64,000 nt of DNA from Entoloma clypeatum (Eukaryota > Basidiomycota > Agaricomycetes > Agaricales > Entolomataceae). The stretch lies in the NCBI GenBank assembly GCA_963565915.1, contig OY751490.1, positions 868,001 to 932,000 of the forward strand. The letters are read 5' to 3'. The stretch's first letter is position 1, and the number at the start of each line of letters is the position of its first letter. The notes under the pieces were generated by a model. The model did not search any database. It was not told the origin of the DNA and was given only the letters and a program-made list of their open reading frames with translations. A program made the position numbers and the translations under genes. Below, piece after piece: positions 30,646 to 40,146 of the stretch.

Positions 30646-33600
30646 CTAAACACAGGGTGAATCATTTTCCAAGTCTTTGGAAGATCAAGAAGGTATGCGC
30701 TAGCCCCTTTCTTCTCTAGGACCTTGAATGGTCCGTGTCGGAGTGCGTCAAGTTTCTTCGAGGGACGGTTAGTTCTGATGTTAGTCCCTTCCAGCCACAC
30801 CTTGTCTCCGATGTGGTAGTTCCGAGATGGACTCCGTCGTGTATCAACTGTCTTCTTCATCTGATCCTGTGCCTGTTTCAGCGCTGCATTGGCTTCTTCT
30901 CGTGCTTGTTTGAGTTTTTCCAAGAAGCTGTTGGCAGCCGGGTTGGTGTCTTCCAACACAAGTTCTCCCTTCCAAGGATGTAAGCCATAGTTGAGGTAGA
31001 ATGGTGTGTGCTTCATCGCCTGATGTTCTTTGTCATTGTACTGGAATTCAGCGATTGCGATCCATTCAGCCCAATCATCTTGCAGATGGTTGACGAAGTT
31101 TCGTAAGAACGCTTCTGTTTCCTGATGCGATTGTTCGGCTTGTCCATCCGTCTGTGGATGGTATGCGGTGGACAGGTTCCTTTTGATCCCTAACATGCGG
31201 CAAAGTATCTCCATGAACTTCGTGGCGAACTGTGGTCCCCTGTCACTGATGATTTTCTTGGGGATTCCGTGGAGCTTCCATATCTGATCCCGATAGATCT
31301 TGGCTAATCCTTCAGCCGATAATTCCACGGTTGTCGGAATGAGATGAAGCATCTTCGAATGTCTATCCGTGATGACCAGGATCGCATTCTTTCCATCAGA
31401 CTCTGGTATCGGTCCCACGACGTCAATCCCTATGTCTTCCCATGGATGACTTGGTGCTGCATGGGGGTGTAGCGGAGCATGTCGTTTCTGTCTGTTGATC
31501 TTGTTGCGCTGACAGGTGTCGCAACCCTTTACGTACTTCTTCACATCATGCAGGATGGTAGGCCACCAGTAGGTGCGAGTGAGGAGTTCGTGTGTTCGAT
31601 ACTGTCCTGGATGTCCAGCCACTGGTGCATCGTGTGACTCAAACATTAGTTCTTGACGCAGCTGTGGGTCCGGTGGAACATAGACTCGTTTGCCTGCATA
31701 TGTGATGCCGTTTTCCTGTTGATACCAATGAGGATTCTTTTTTAGACCCTGGGCTACTTCTGTCTCCATGCGGTTTGAACCCTTGATGCGTGCGATCCAC
31801 GGATTTTCGATGGTTGTGACGTTTCCAATCTTGATGGAATCAGATGTTTCACCCCCTTCAAAGAATTGTTCCTCCGTGAACATCTCCATTTGTACCACAT
31901 CTTCTGATTCCAATCGTTTCAAGAATAGTCCCTCCTTGAGCATTTGGTCACTGTCTTGCGGTTCGAGTTCCGTTTCATACCAGGGTAAGCGCGACAGGAT
32001 GTCCGCTTTTGCATTTGTCTTGCCAGGCACATGCCGTAGTTCGAAGTCATAGTCTTGTAACTTCATCTTCCAGCGCCTTTGTCGTTGATTTAGGTCCTGA
32101 GGACGGCGGAAATACTCCAGGTTCTTGTGATCAGTTAAGATCTCGAAGCGTTCCCTGGCTTCGAGCAGATAGTGTCTCCAATCTTTCAGTGCTTCCATGA
32201 CTGCCAAGAGCTCTTTGTCGTATATCTCGTAATTTTGTTCGGCCGCGGACATGGTCCACAACAAGAACGCGATAGGATGCCATTTGTCGTCCTGTTTTTG
32301 AGAGAGTACAGCCCCAATTGCATAGCCCGATGCATCGGTTTCGACCCTGAACTGTCCATCTGGTTTTGGTAATGCCAAGACTGGTGCCGATGTGATTGCC
32401 TGTATGAGACCTTCAAATGCCTTTTGTTCCGTTGGTCCCCAAGTAAACGCAGTGCCGCCTGTGAGCGCGGTAAGTGGTTTCGCGATGTTTGAGTATCCTT
32501 CAATGAAGCGCCGATAGAAGTTAGCAAACCCAAGGAACTTCTGGACTTCCTTTTTTGATGTGGGTGCTCGCCAGTTTCGGATCGTGTCCACCTTCTTGGT
32601 TTCCATCTCGACACGTCCTTCACCAACGACATATCCCAATATGGGGCATTTCGTTACTTCCCAGAAACACTTCTTCTCCTTCAGGAACAAGTCATTGTCC
32701 GATAGGATCTGCAGAATTTCTTCGGTGTTTCGCGCGAGTTCTTCCTTGGTTTTACCAATAACCACGATGTCATCCATGTAGATCACACAGATGCGTCGGC
32801 GGATCTGGTCCTGGAATAGACTAGCCATCATCCGAGAGAACGTTCCTGGGGAGTTGCAAAGGCCGAAAAACATGACCAATGGTTCAAACAATCCTCGACT
32901 GGTAAGGAAGGCAGCCTTCCATTCATCGCCTTCTTTAATCCGGACATTGTTGTAACCCCACATGATGTCCATCTTATTGAAGTAGACTGCATCTTTTAGC
33001 ACGTCCAAGAGATCGGAGATGCGAGGGAGTGGGAATTTGTCTTTGACCGTGAATTTGTTGACCATGCGGTAATCTTGTACCAATCGTTTGGAACCATCCT
33101 TCTTGTTGATGAAGAAGCAAGGGGAAGCATAAGGGGATTTGGATGGGCGGATCTTTCCAGTTGCTAGACCCTCGTCAATGAATGCGTCCAATTCCTCTTG
33201 TTCCTTTTGTGTCATGGGATATGTGTTTCCCCCTAGTTCCTTTGGTGCGTCCAGTGTAAGTTCAATACCATGGTCCCATTCCCTTTCCTTCGGGATCTTA
33301 TCGAAGTTCTCCTTCTCGAAGAGGTGAGTAAACCGATCAACATATGAGGGTCGTTTGGTTGTGGGAGGTGGTGTGGGAGTGACAGCTTCCAATATAGGGT
33401 CTCCAGGCTTCCATTTCTGATCCGACTTCTTGGGTGCATCTTTGTCGCGCACCTCAACCATGCGAACCCGGTGTTTGCGACCATCAAGGTTAACCCTGAA
33501 TTCCGAATGTTTGGTTCGGCATGTTGTTGGGCACCGGTTGAACGTTACAGCGCTGGTTGTCCAATTGATCGTAGGATTGTGGTGTACCAACCAGTCATGT

Positions 33601-33986
33601 CCCAAGAGCATGTCGGTTCTCCCAATGTCCAGTACCATCGCTTCCATGGTTTCCTGATGTGTTCCCAAATCCAGCTTGACTTCGGCAAGTTGGTTCGCTT
33701 TTTGTTGTCGATTTGGTGATCCATCCGCATTTAGAATTGCTATGGGCGGTATTCCTCGCGTGGGGAGGTTCTGTTCGCATACTATTCTGGGATGGATGCA
33801 TGTGTGTTCACATCCGCTATCAACCTCAGGTCGAATGACCTTTGGTCCTCGTCGTGTTTTGAGTTGAGCTAACAACCTGATCTCTCGTCGTTTCGGAGGT
33901 TTGTCTCCCTTTACAATCTTAGTCGACGCAGCGGCTCGCTTGGCAGGGATGACATAGGTTCTATTGTCTGCAGTCATACAAGGCAA
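30540..33986 (-). CDS. Pol polyprotein (PR-RT-RNase H-IN), family A copy 2, about 1145 aa
   Basis: Almost intact. Numbering from the first open codon at 33986 (first ATG at 33977): protease DSG at 56-58; RT with QDYRMVN, FFGLCNSPGTF and YMDD at 403-406; RNase H acidic residues near 551, 592, 619 and 662; integrase zinc finger (His near 785/791, CDTC 822-825); catalytic D855, D915 and E951 with the DX35E spacing. The frame is lost just before the chromodomain. It lies in the -1 frame relative to gag and is open upstream to about 34079, overlapping the gag end by about 50 nt, so it is probably made as a Gag-Pol fusion by frameshifting. Confidence 0.93.
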   Translation of the reverse strand: MPCMTADNRTYVIPAKRAAASTKIVKGDKPPKRREIRLLAQLKTRRGPKVIRPEVDSGCEHTCIHPRIVCEQNLPTRGIPPIAILNADGSPNRQQKANQLAEVKLDLGTHQETMEAMVLDIGRTDMLLGHDWLVHHNPTINWTTSAVTFNRCPTTCRTKHSEFRVNLDGRKHRVRMVEVRDKDAPKKSDQKWKPGDPILEAVTPTPPPTTKRPSYVDRFTHLFEKENFDKIPKEREWDHGIELTLDAPKELGGNTYPMTQKEQEELDAFIDEGLATGKIRPSKSPYASPCFFINKKDGSKRLVQDYRMVNKFTVKDKFPLPRISDLLDVLKDAVYFNKMDIMWGYNNVRIKEGDEWKAAFLTSRGLFEPLVMFFGLCNSPGTFSRMMASLFQDQIRRRICVIYMDDIVVIGKTKEELARNTEEILQILSDNDLFLKEKKCFWEVTKCPILGYVVGEGRVEMETKKVDTIRNWRAPTSKKEVQKFLGFANFYRRFIEGYSNIAKPLTALTGGTAFTWGPTEQKAFEGLIQAITSAPVLALPKPDGQFRVETDASGYAIGAVLSQKQDDKWHPIAFLLWTMSAAEQNYEIYDKELLAVMEALKDWRHYLLEARERFEILTDHKNLEYFRRPQDLNQRQRRWKMKLQDYDFELRHVPGKTNAKADILSRLPWYETELEPQDSDQMLKEGLFLKRLESEDVVQMEMFTEEQFFEGGETSDSIKIGNVTTIENPWIARIKGSNRMETEVAQGLKKNPHWYQQENGITYAGKRVYVPPDPQLRQELMFESHDAPVAGHPGQYRTHELLTRTYWWPTILHDVKKYVKGCDTCQRNKINRQKRHAPLHPHAAPSHPWEDIGIDVVGPIPESDGKNAILVITDRHSKMLHLIPTTVELSAEGLAKIYRDQIWKLHGIPKKIISDRGPQFATKFMEILCRMLGIKRNLSTAYHPQTDGQAEQSHQETEAFLRNFVNHLQDDWAEWIAIAEFQYNDKEHQAMKHTPFYLNYGLHPWKGELVLEDTNPAANSFLEKLKQAREEANAALKQAQDQMKKTVDTRRSPSRNYHIGDKVWLEGTNIRTNRPSKKLDALRHGPFKVLEKKGASAYLLDLPKTWKMIHPVFSCHLTKPRSTPSRRRNQPLTRSSSKDEKSTMCPQF

Positions 33987-34005
33987 GCAAGTCCGTTTAA
34001 TAGAT

Positions 34006-34052
34006 AAGGGTCGCGACTTAGCGTCGTTTAATCGGACCCTTCGGGAAAATCC
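34006..34052 (-). promoter_or_regulatory. Candidate -1 frameshift site of family A
   Basis: G GAT TTT in the gag frame (34052-34046), a 4-nt spacer, then AAGGGTC (34041-34035) that pairs perfectly with GACCCTT (34012-34006), enclosing a small CGAC/GTCG hairpin. The outer stem is unchanged in copy 1, and in copy 1 the inner hairpin keeps pairing through G-U wobbles. Pol is in the -1 frame. Confidence 0.55.
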
Positions 34053-34857
34053 TTCTCGTCGGCTTCTAAGATTGTGGTTTCATCATTCTCGGCATCTTCC
34101 TCAGACACCTTCCTAACCCTTCCAGAGTTCTTCTTCGGCTTGCGGCAGTTGCGCGCAATATGGCCTTCTTGGTCGCAGTTGAAACACTTGCGACCATCTT
34201 TCTTCTTTAGAGCGCTTAGCAACGGGCCACTCCTGCTTTGTCGATCTCCATGGCCTTGCCTTGACCACCATAAGTGGTACCCGATCCGGTGCGCATGTTG
34301 CCGCCACCTCGGATGACCAATGCGTGTCCCTCCATCTGTCGTCCCTTGTTTCGGATCTCCTTTGCGTACTCGGAGTATGTCTTGGCATCACTAGCCACTT
34401 GTTCAGAGATTCTGCGGTTGACGTTCTTTTCCAGGATGTATTTCCCAGTTTCTTCGCCAAGGTTTGACAGCTTCAAGAGCTCTTCGAATTCGTCCAAGAA
34501 TTCATCAATGGTGCGTTTCTCCTGCCTCAGGACTTCGAGTCTTGCTTTGGCAGCGACTGACTTGTTGGCGACAGAAAATCATATTGCGATATCCTCTGAG
34601 AATCCTAGCCAGGTGATGTTCTCGTTGTCGATGGCAAGAGCGTCTAACTTGTTACTGGCCCAGTGCTTGCCGGACCCTTCCATCATGCGGGATAGCACCG
34701 CAAGAATCTTCTGATCGTCTGTTAGGCTCTTTTGGAACCTGATGTATAGTTTGGTGGCTTTCCACCACTCATCAAAGGTGTGTCTGTCCTTGAACATCCC
34801 AGGATCCTTGATGATCTTGGATGTATCCATCGTTTGTACTGCCGGAGCTTCTGCCAT
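34028..34857 (-). pseudogene. Gag, family A copy 2 (interrupted, one zinc knuckle deleted)
   Basis: Matches copy 1 gag from MAEAPAVQTMD on. A TGA at 34579-34581 replaces the CGA seen in copy 1 at the same place, with further C-to-T changes around it. A deletion at about 34212-34220 removes the first CCHC knuckle that copy 1 retains and leaves a stop; the second knuckle (CFNCDQEGHIARNC) is present. Near the end the heptamer GGATTTT (34046-34052) is in the gag frame. Confidence 0.85.
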
Positions 34858-35034
34858 GTCTAGAGTCTGCGGAGAAGGAGAGGGGTCGGGTTGTTGGGAT
34901 GAAGATGGGGTTCGGGATACAGGTAAGGGTTGAAAATAAGTCCCTGTTCTAGGCGTCTGTTCGATATCTGACTGCGCGGAGTCAAAAGCAAATTTGTCAG
35001 GGGACTCGTCGGCTGAATCGGTGGCGAGGCGGAG

Positions 35035-36545
35035 TTCATCCGCGCTTCATCCAATATCTCGCAACGTCTATCGGAGGCCTTCCTCAGTAACCAAAAACCC
35101 AAATCTTTCCGCGACTCCGTACCAGACCACTTGTTTGATTTCGAAGACATATTCTCAAAGACCTCTTTCGACACCTTACCGGAAGAGCGGATGTGGGACC
35201 ACGCCATCGAACTTGTTCCGGACGCCTCTCCGGCGGGTTGTAAGGTATATCCGCTCGCCCCGAACGAACAGAAAGAACTCGACGTGTTTTTGGAGGAAAA
35301 CCTTGCAACTGGTCGTATCCGCCCTTCCAAGTCTCCGATGGCATCTCCGGTGTTCTATATCAAGAAAAAGGATGGCTCCCTTCGTCTTGTACAAGACTAC
35401 CGGTCACTCAATTCCAAAACTATCAAAAACAAGTATCCGCTTCCACTCATATCCGAACTGATCAATAAACTTCAACGCGCTCAATACTTCACCAAACTCG
35501 ACATCCGCTGGGGTTACAACAATGTACGGATAAAACCCGGAGACGAGTGGAAGGCCGCTTTTCGGACCAATCACGGACTCTATGAACCATTGGTGATGTT
35601 CTTCGGCCTCACTAATAGTCCATCCACATTCCAGACTATGATGAACGAGATCTTTCAGGACCTTATCACTGAAGGTGTAGTTTGTGTTTACCTTGACGAT
35701 ATACTCATCTTCACGGAGACCCTTGCGGAACATCGGAGGGTCACACGGATTGTACTGGAATGACTTCGCAAACACAAACTCTATCTAAAACCAGAGAAAT
35801 GCGAGTTTGAGCAAACGCACATTGAATACTTAGGCCTTATTATTGAACAAGGACGCGTAGAGATGGATCCGGTGAAAGTAGCGGGGGTCGCGGAGTGGCC
35901 TGCTCCGACAAACGTCCGAGAAGTACAGTCCTTTCTGGGATTCACTAACTTCTATCGCCGTTTTATTGAAGGGTTTTCGGACATCGCGCGCCCTCTTTTC
36001 AAGCTCACGAAGAAGGGGCACCTCTGGTCTTGGAAGGAAGGAGAAGTGTCCGCATTTGCGGAGTTGAAGCGGAGGATTACATCCGCTCCGATCCTGGTCT
36101 TAGCTGATCATTGAAAGGAGTGGCGGGTAGAAGCGGATAGCTCGGACTTTGCAACCGGAGCAGTACTGTCCCAACCAACAGAGGACGGTAAGTGGCACCC
36201 TGTCGCATTCTATTCCAAAAGCCTCAGTCCGGTGGAACGCAACTATGAGATCTATGACAAGGAGATGTTGGCAGTGGTCCGCGCATTAGAGGAGTGGAGG
36301 CACTTCCTTGAAGGAGCGGAGAAGACAGGGAGATTTGGACGGACCACAAAAATCTTGAGTACTTCATGACAGCTCAAAAACTAAATCGACGACAAGCTAG
36401 ATGGTCCTTATACCTCGCTCGTTTTGATTTCAAAATGCACCATCGACCTGGAAAGTCAATGGGCAAGTCCGACGCTTTGTCCTGACGAGCGGACCACGGA
36501 GACGGATCGCGGGACAACGAAAACATCATCCTTCTTCGACCAGAA
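35035..36545 (+). pseudogene. RT-RNase H part of Pol, family B
   Basis: RT opens ...HLFDFEDIFSKTSFDTLPE and includes PLAPNEQKELD, QDYRSLNSKT, FGLTNSPSTFQTMMN and the catalytic YLDD (about 35690). TGA codons at 35761, 36112 and 36483 interrupt the sequence, and a frameshift near 36320 breaks RNase H between [11 protein letters not shown] and TDHKNLEYF. Between the end of the nested element and about 35030 the frame is also shifted. All three stops are TGA; Arg would be expected at 35761 and 36483. Confidence 0.9.
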
Positions 36546-37925
36546 TTGTTTGCAGTGCGAGCAATGCGTGGGGTAACTGTTCAAGGGGAAGAACACGACG
36601 TCCTCTGCCAGGTCCGACAGGGAATCCGAGAGGGGCTACTGGAGGATAGTGTGGCGGAGGTCGTCAAATCCCTTCCGACCGTCGGAGCGGGGTCCGTCCG
36701 AAGTGCGGAGTGGAGGCAAGCGGAAGGTTTGCTCTACTTCAGGGATCGTATCTATGTTCCTAACAATCCCCAACTGCGTCATCGGATCCTCACACAACAC
36801 CACAACACTCCGGTGGCCGGACATCCGGGACGGTGGAAAACCTTGGAACTGGTGTCGCGCAATTACTGGCGGCCACACATGTCTCGTTTAATAGGTCAAT
36901 ATTGCAAGACATGCGACCCATGCCTCCGCACCAAGGTCCGACGCACTCCGCCCTCTGGAGAGCTCAATCCACTACCGGTCCCCACGGAGCGGTGGCAAGT
37001 AACCAGTGTTGACTTCATTACTGAACTACCAGAAGCCCACGGCTACGACGCTATCATGGTGGTAGTGGACTCAGTAGGGAAGCGGGGACACTTCATCCCG
37101 ACGCACTCCAACATCTCCGCACTCGGGACTGCACGCTCCTATATTCAAAACGTCTGGAAACTCCACGGACTACCGGAGGCCATTGTCTCCGACCGCGGAC
37201 CACAGTTTGTCGCCAAGTTCACGCGCGAACTATATAGGCTACTTGGCATTAAGGTTGCTGCCTCGACAGCCTACCATCCGCAGTCGGACGGACAGACGGA
37301 GTGGGTCAATCAAGGATTGGAACAATATCTTCGCCTATTCGTCAATGAACGTCAAGACGATTGGGACGAATGGCTTCTGATGGCTGAATTTGCATACAAC
37401 AACCATGTTCACGCATCAACACGTCAAACTCAGTTCTACATTGACACCGGCCGCCATCCGTGCATGGGATTCGAACCTCACGAGAAGCGGACGGAAATCG
37501 AGGCGGTAGCGGATTTCAGCAAGCGGATGAAGTCCGCTCTGGAAGAGGCTCGCGCAGCACTAACAAAGGCAAAAGACGACATGGCACGATACTACAACCA
37601 GCATCGGAGCACCACTCCGACATTCCGCCTGGGGGACAAGGTCTTTTTAGACTCATCGGACCTCAAAACCACCCGACCCACAAAAAAACTTGCACATCGG
37701 TACGTAGGCCCTTTCCCAGTGGTCCAACCTGTCGGAACACATGCCTACGAACTTCGCCTTCCCCCTTCCATGTCCCGCATTCACCCAGTATTCCACGTCG
37801 TCAAACTTTCACTAGTTCCCGATGACCCTTTCCGACGCCAAGTCCGCTCTCCTCCGCCTCCGACGGTAGTCGGAGAAGAATTGGAGTATGATGTTGAAAA
37901 CCTCTTGGACAGCCGACTGCATTGA
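36546..37925 (+). CDS. Integrase of family B, 459-codon open frame
   Basis: Contains the HHCC zinc finger (QHHNTPVAGHPG...CKTCDPCLR), the DDE core (SVDFITELP, VSDRGPQF, HPQSDGQTEWVNQ) and the GPFPV/HPVFHV C-terminal region. It ends at a TGA (37923-37925) that sits exactly at the entry to the chromodomain, where Arg would be expected. Joined to RT only through the damaged RNase H region, so not functional in this copy. Confidence 0.9.
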   Translation: MFAVRAMRGVTVQGEEHDVLCQVRQGIREGLLEDSVAEVVKSLPTVGAGSVRSAEWRQAEGLLYFRDRIYVPNNPQLRHRILTQHHNTPVAGHPGRWKTLELVSRNYWRPHMSRLIGQYCKTCDPCLRTKVRRTPPSGELNPLPVPTERWQVTSVDFITELPEAHGYDAIMVVVDSVGKRGHFIPTHSNISALGTARSYIQNVWKLHGLPEAIVSDRGPQFVAKFTRELYRLLGIKVAASTAYHPQSDGQTEWVNQGLEQYLRLFVNERQDDWDEWLLMAEFAYNNHVHASTRQTQFYIDTGRHPCMGFEPHEKRTEIEAVADFSKRMKSALEEARAALTKAKDDMARYYNQHRSTTPTFRLGDKVFLDSSDLKTTRPTKKLAHRYVGPFPVVQPVGTHAYELRLPPSMSRIHPVFHVVKLSLVPDDPFRRQVRSPPPPTVVGEELEYDVENLLDSRLH

Positions 37926-38114
37926 GGCAAGCTTCAATTCTTGGTCAAATGGAAGGGATATGGCTACGAAGAGAATTCCTGGGAAGCAGAAGACAATGTC
38001 CACGCTCCGCGCCTAGTCCGCGACTTCTACCGACGTCATCTGGGAGCTCCGCGTCGGATCTCCGCTGCGATATTCGACTCGTTTCGCCTGACACGTCGAG
38101 ATGCCGTGCCTTGA
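37926..38114 (+). pseudogene. Chromodomain of family B
   Basis: Reads GKLQFLVKWKGYGYEENSWE and continues to a natural stop at 38112-38114, just before the polypurine tract. Cut off from integrase by the TGA at 37923. Confidence 0.85.
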
Positions 38115-38125
38115 AGGGGGGGTGA

Positions 38126-38559
38126 TGTAAGGGCAACCACTTTGCACTTTCCCTTTCCATTCATTTCCACCATCTCCGACGTCCTCCGACGCCCTCTGAT
38201 CGTATCTGTTGCCTCCGATATCTTATTCACCTCTCCGCACCTCTCCACATCCGACGACTCCGCGCCCCTCCGCTCCTCCGCACGTCGGATCGCAGGTACT
38301 ATCATTCATCTTGTTTCCATTCATCCCCCATCCCTACTCCCGACCATTACTCATCATTCATATGTCTCGTTTTATCTTTTATTTCATATCTCATTTTACT
38401 ATTTATCTCGCTAGCTTGCAGGGGAATCCTTAGAACTTTCTCTTCGGATCTCCCTTGCAAGGTGTGTGTTGTATTACTTATCAGACTGCTCAATCTAAAC
38501 TTTGGATCTCCCTTGCAAGTATCTGAGTTTGAGTCTTGGATCGTAAGGTCGCCCTTACA
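38126..38559 (+). repeat. Right (3') LTR of family B
   Basis: 434 bp, preceded by GAAGGGGGGG (polypurine tract). Followed by the GCAAC target duplication. Confidence 0.95.
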
Positions 38560-38564
38560 GCAAC

Positions 38565-39068
38565 GTCCCCCCCACTGAGTATTTCGATGTTTCCGTGCAC
38601 TGGCCATCCATCACAATGCCGCCCACGCGTCCTCCCGCCCATCAAGATACATCTCGCACCCTCTATTATTAATTTCAGTGATCTCCCCCATCAATTCCAT
38701 TCCGTCCTCTGAGCCTTATCAATGACACTTGGCAACGTCCCCTTGCTCATCATTCCAATGCCTAGCCATCAATCACAACGTCGCCAACACGTCCTCCTGC
38801 CTATCAAGGTATGTCTTGTGCTGTCTATTGATAATTTCAATGATCTCCTGTCCTCAGAGCCTTGCCATCAACCTCGATAACATCCCCCACATTTCATGCG
38901 ATGCCTGTCCATCACGATTCACAACGCCTCCAATGCGCCCTCCCGCCCATTGTGCCATCAAACGGGAGTCTTTGCGAATCGGACAGCCATCAAACGGCCC
39001 TTCACCCCCAGTCCCTGCTCACCGACTAGCCGTCCATCACCACTGCCTCCCGCCTATCGAGACACCTC
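38565..39068. repeat. Degenerate tandem repeat, about 130-170-bp units
   Basis: Successive segments repeat the theme GCCATCA(A)TCACAA.GC, CACGTCCTCC.GCC(T/C)ATCAAG.TA, TAATTTCA(G/A)TGATCTCC, CCTC(T/A)GAGCCTT and GGCAACGTCCCC with many changes. The family B target site GCAAC/GTCCCC is itself one of these units. No gene. Confidence 0.55.
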
Positions 39069-39073
39069 CCATG

Positions 39074-39444
39074 TGTTACGGACTCTACGGTATGCGGACG
39101 ACGTCATCATTCTTACTTATCGGCCCGGCTCGGCGCCCTCTTACGAATACATTATGTCGCAACATCTATTTCCATTCCCTTCGCTACCGCTCTGACTCAT
39201 CCCGCAGTAGCTTTACTCAGCTCCGCAGTATGTATGACTCATTGTACATAGCCTTCCGCAGTCGCCTTACTCATGCGCACTGCCTTCCGCAGTACTGACT
39301 CATCCGCTACCGCCTATAGTCAGTACCTATATAAACCTCTTGTACTGTAGTAGATTCCTTAGATTTAGCAATCACATTGCTCTTCGCCTTTCCACTTTCC
39401 TGCATACTCTGCCCAAACCTTGGAACGGTTTGTTAAGCATAACA
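39074..39444 (+). repeat. Solo LTR of family A (plus orientation)
   Basis: 371 bp, TGTTACGG...GCATAACA, with perfect target duplication CCATG on both sides (39069-39073, 39445-39449). Product of LTR-LTR recombination. Confidence 0.95.
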
Positions 39445-39753
39445 CCATGTCTGTCTCCACTGAGTCCGTGCCCCTCTACGTCCATCGCTGGCCATCAGAC
39501 CACACACCGCCCCTTTCTCACCCTGTTGTTCCCATCACTACCCTTTCCACGGACCACAACATACCATTCTCATGCTGATGGATACATTGTTCTCTGCCAA
39601 ACGCCGTACCGAACCTGTGTGAAGATTTGAAGAACCTTTGGTTGATGTCCTCAGATGGCGGATGTGCTCTAGCTTTGTCGGTGCCCTCACGGTGCCGATC
39701 ATCGATTGGGGATGCCACCAACATCGCCAAACTGCACCTGTGGAGGATCACCA

Positions 39754-40146
39754 TATTGAACAGCACACCTTGCAGATGCAGAGGAAGCCTGGTTAATGAT
39801 ACTCACATTGAAGCAAAGGGATTGAGATGTTGGAGAAGAGTGGGTGATGGTAGAACTACTGGTATTAGCTCTGTCGTACTACACTACTTTCATGCAGTAC
39901 TTATACCTATGGGAATGTGCACAGACCAACTACGAGCTAGTAACGCTATTGGCTAGAACATCTCTGGTACACAGCATCAAGGCTGTGGTGTGCAGCATTC
40001 TGAGTCATAGAGATGACTCAGAGATCTAGAACAAGTCTAGATTGTTCTATGTTTAGAACACTTCATGTGGTCAGGCCACATGGTAAAACACATGATCATA
40101 GTCACGTGATTGACTGTTGATACATCCATATTTGAATGTTTCAACA
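39754..40146 (-). repeat. 3' LTR of the gag-only copia element
   Basis: 393 bp. Lacks the 10-bp TGATGGAACA-type insertion of its partner. Confidence 0.93.

Larger units (their letters stand above)
29478..34970 (-). mobile_element. Ty3/gypsy chromovirus, family A copy 2, nested in family B, 5' LTR missing
   Basis: Minus-strand element with 3' LTR at 29478-29847, purine tract next to it (AAGAGGGGAACA), an extra ORF, chromodomain, a nearly intact pol and gag. Homology to copy 1 ends at about 34963-34975, so about 0.95 kb (leader and 5' LTR) is absent and the plus-strand family B sequence begins directly. GCGGAG occurs on both sides (29472-29477, 34976-34981), but that word is so common in family B that it is weak evidence for a target duplication. 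Because it is nested and family B kept its own target duplication, family B inserted first. Confidence 0.92.
26968..38559 (+). mobile_element. Ty3/gypsy chromovirus-type element, family B, complete but split by a nested family A copy
   Basis: Left LTR 26968-27421 (454 bp) and right LTR 38126-38559 (434 bp), both TGTAAGGG...CCTTACA, flanked by the perfect 5-bp target duplication GCAAC (26963-26967, 38560-38564). The 20-bp LTR length difference equals two 10-bp CTCCGACGCC units. Order: LTR, self-priming-type PBS, gag, protease, [family A copy 2 on the other strand], RT, RNase H, integrase, chromodomain, purine tract (38113-38122), LTR. Removing the nested element gives about 6.1 kb. RT to chromodomain carries four TGA codons and at least one frameshift. 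The coding part is strikingly rich in GCGGAG/CTCCGC words. Confidence 0.95.

Noticed and set aside
29472..34981. GCGGAG on both sides of the nested family A element as a proven target duplication
   Set aside because: The word is extremely frequent in family B and the 5' LTR is absent, so it cannot be told from chance.
38131..38607. Repeated small frames identical at 27.0-27.4 and 38.1-38.6 kb
   Set aside because: They are the two LTRs of family B, not genes.
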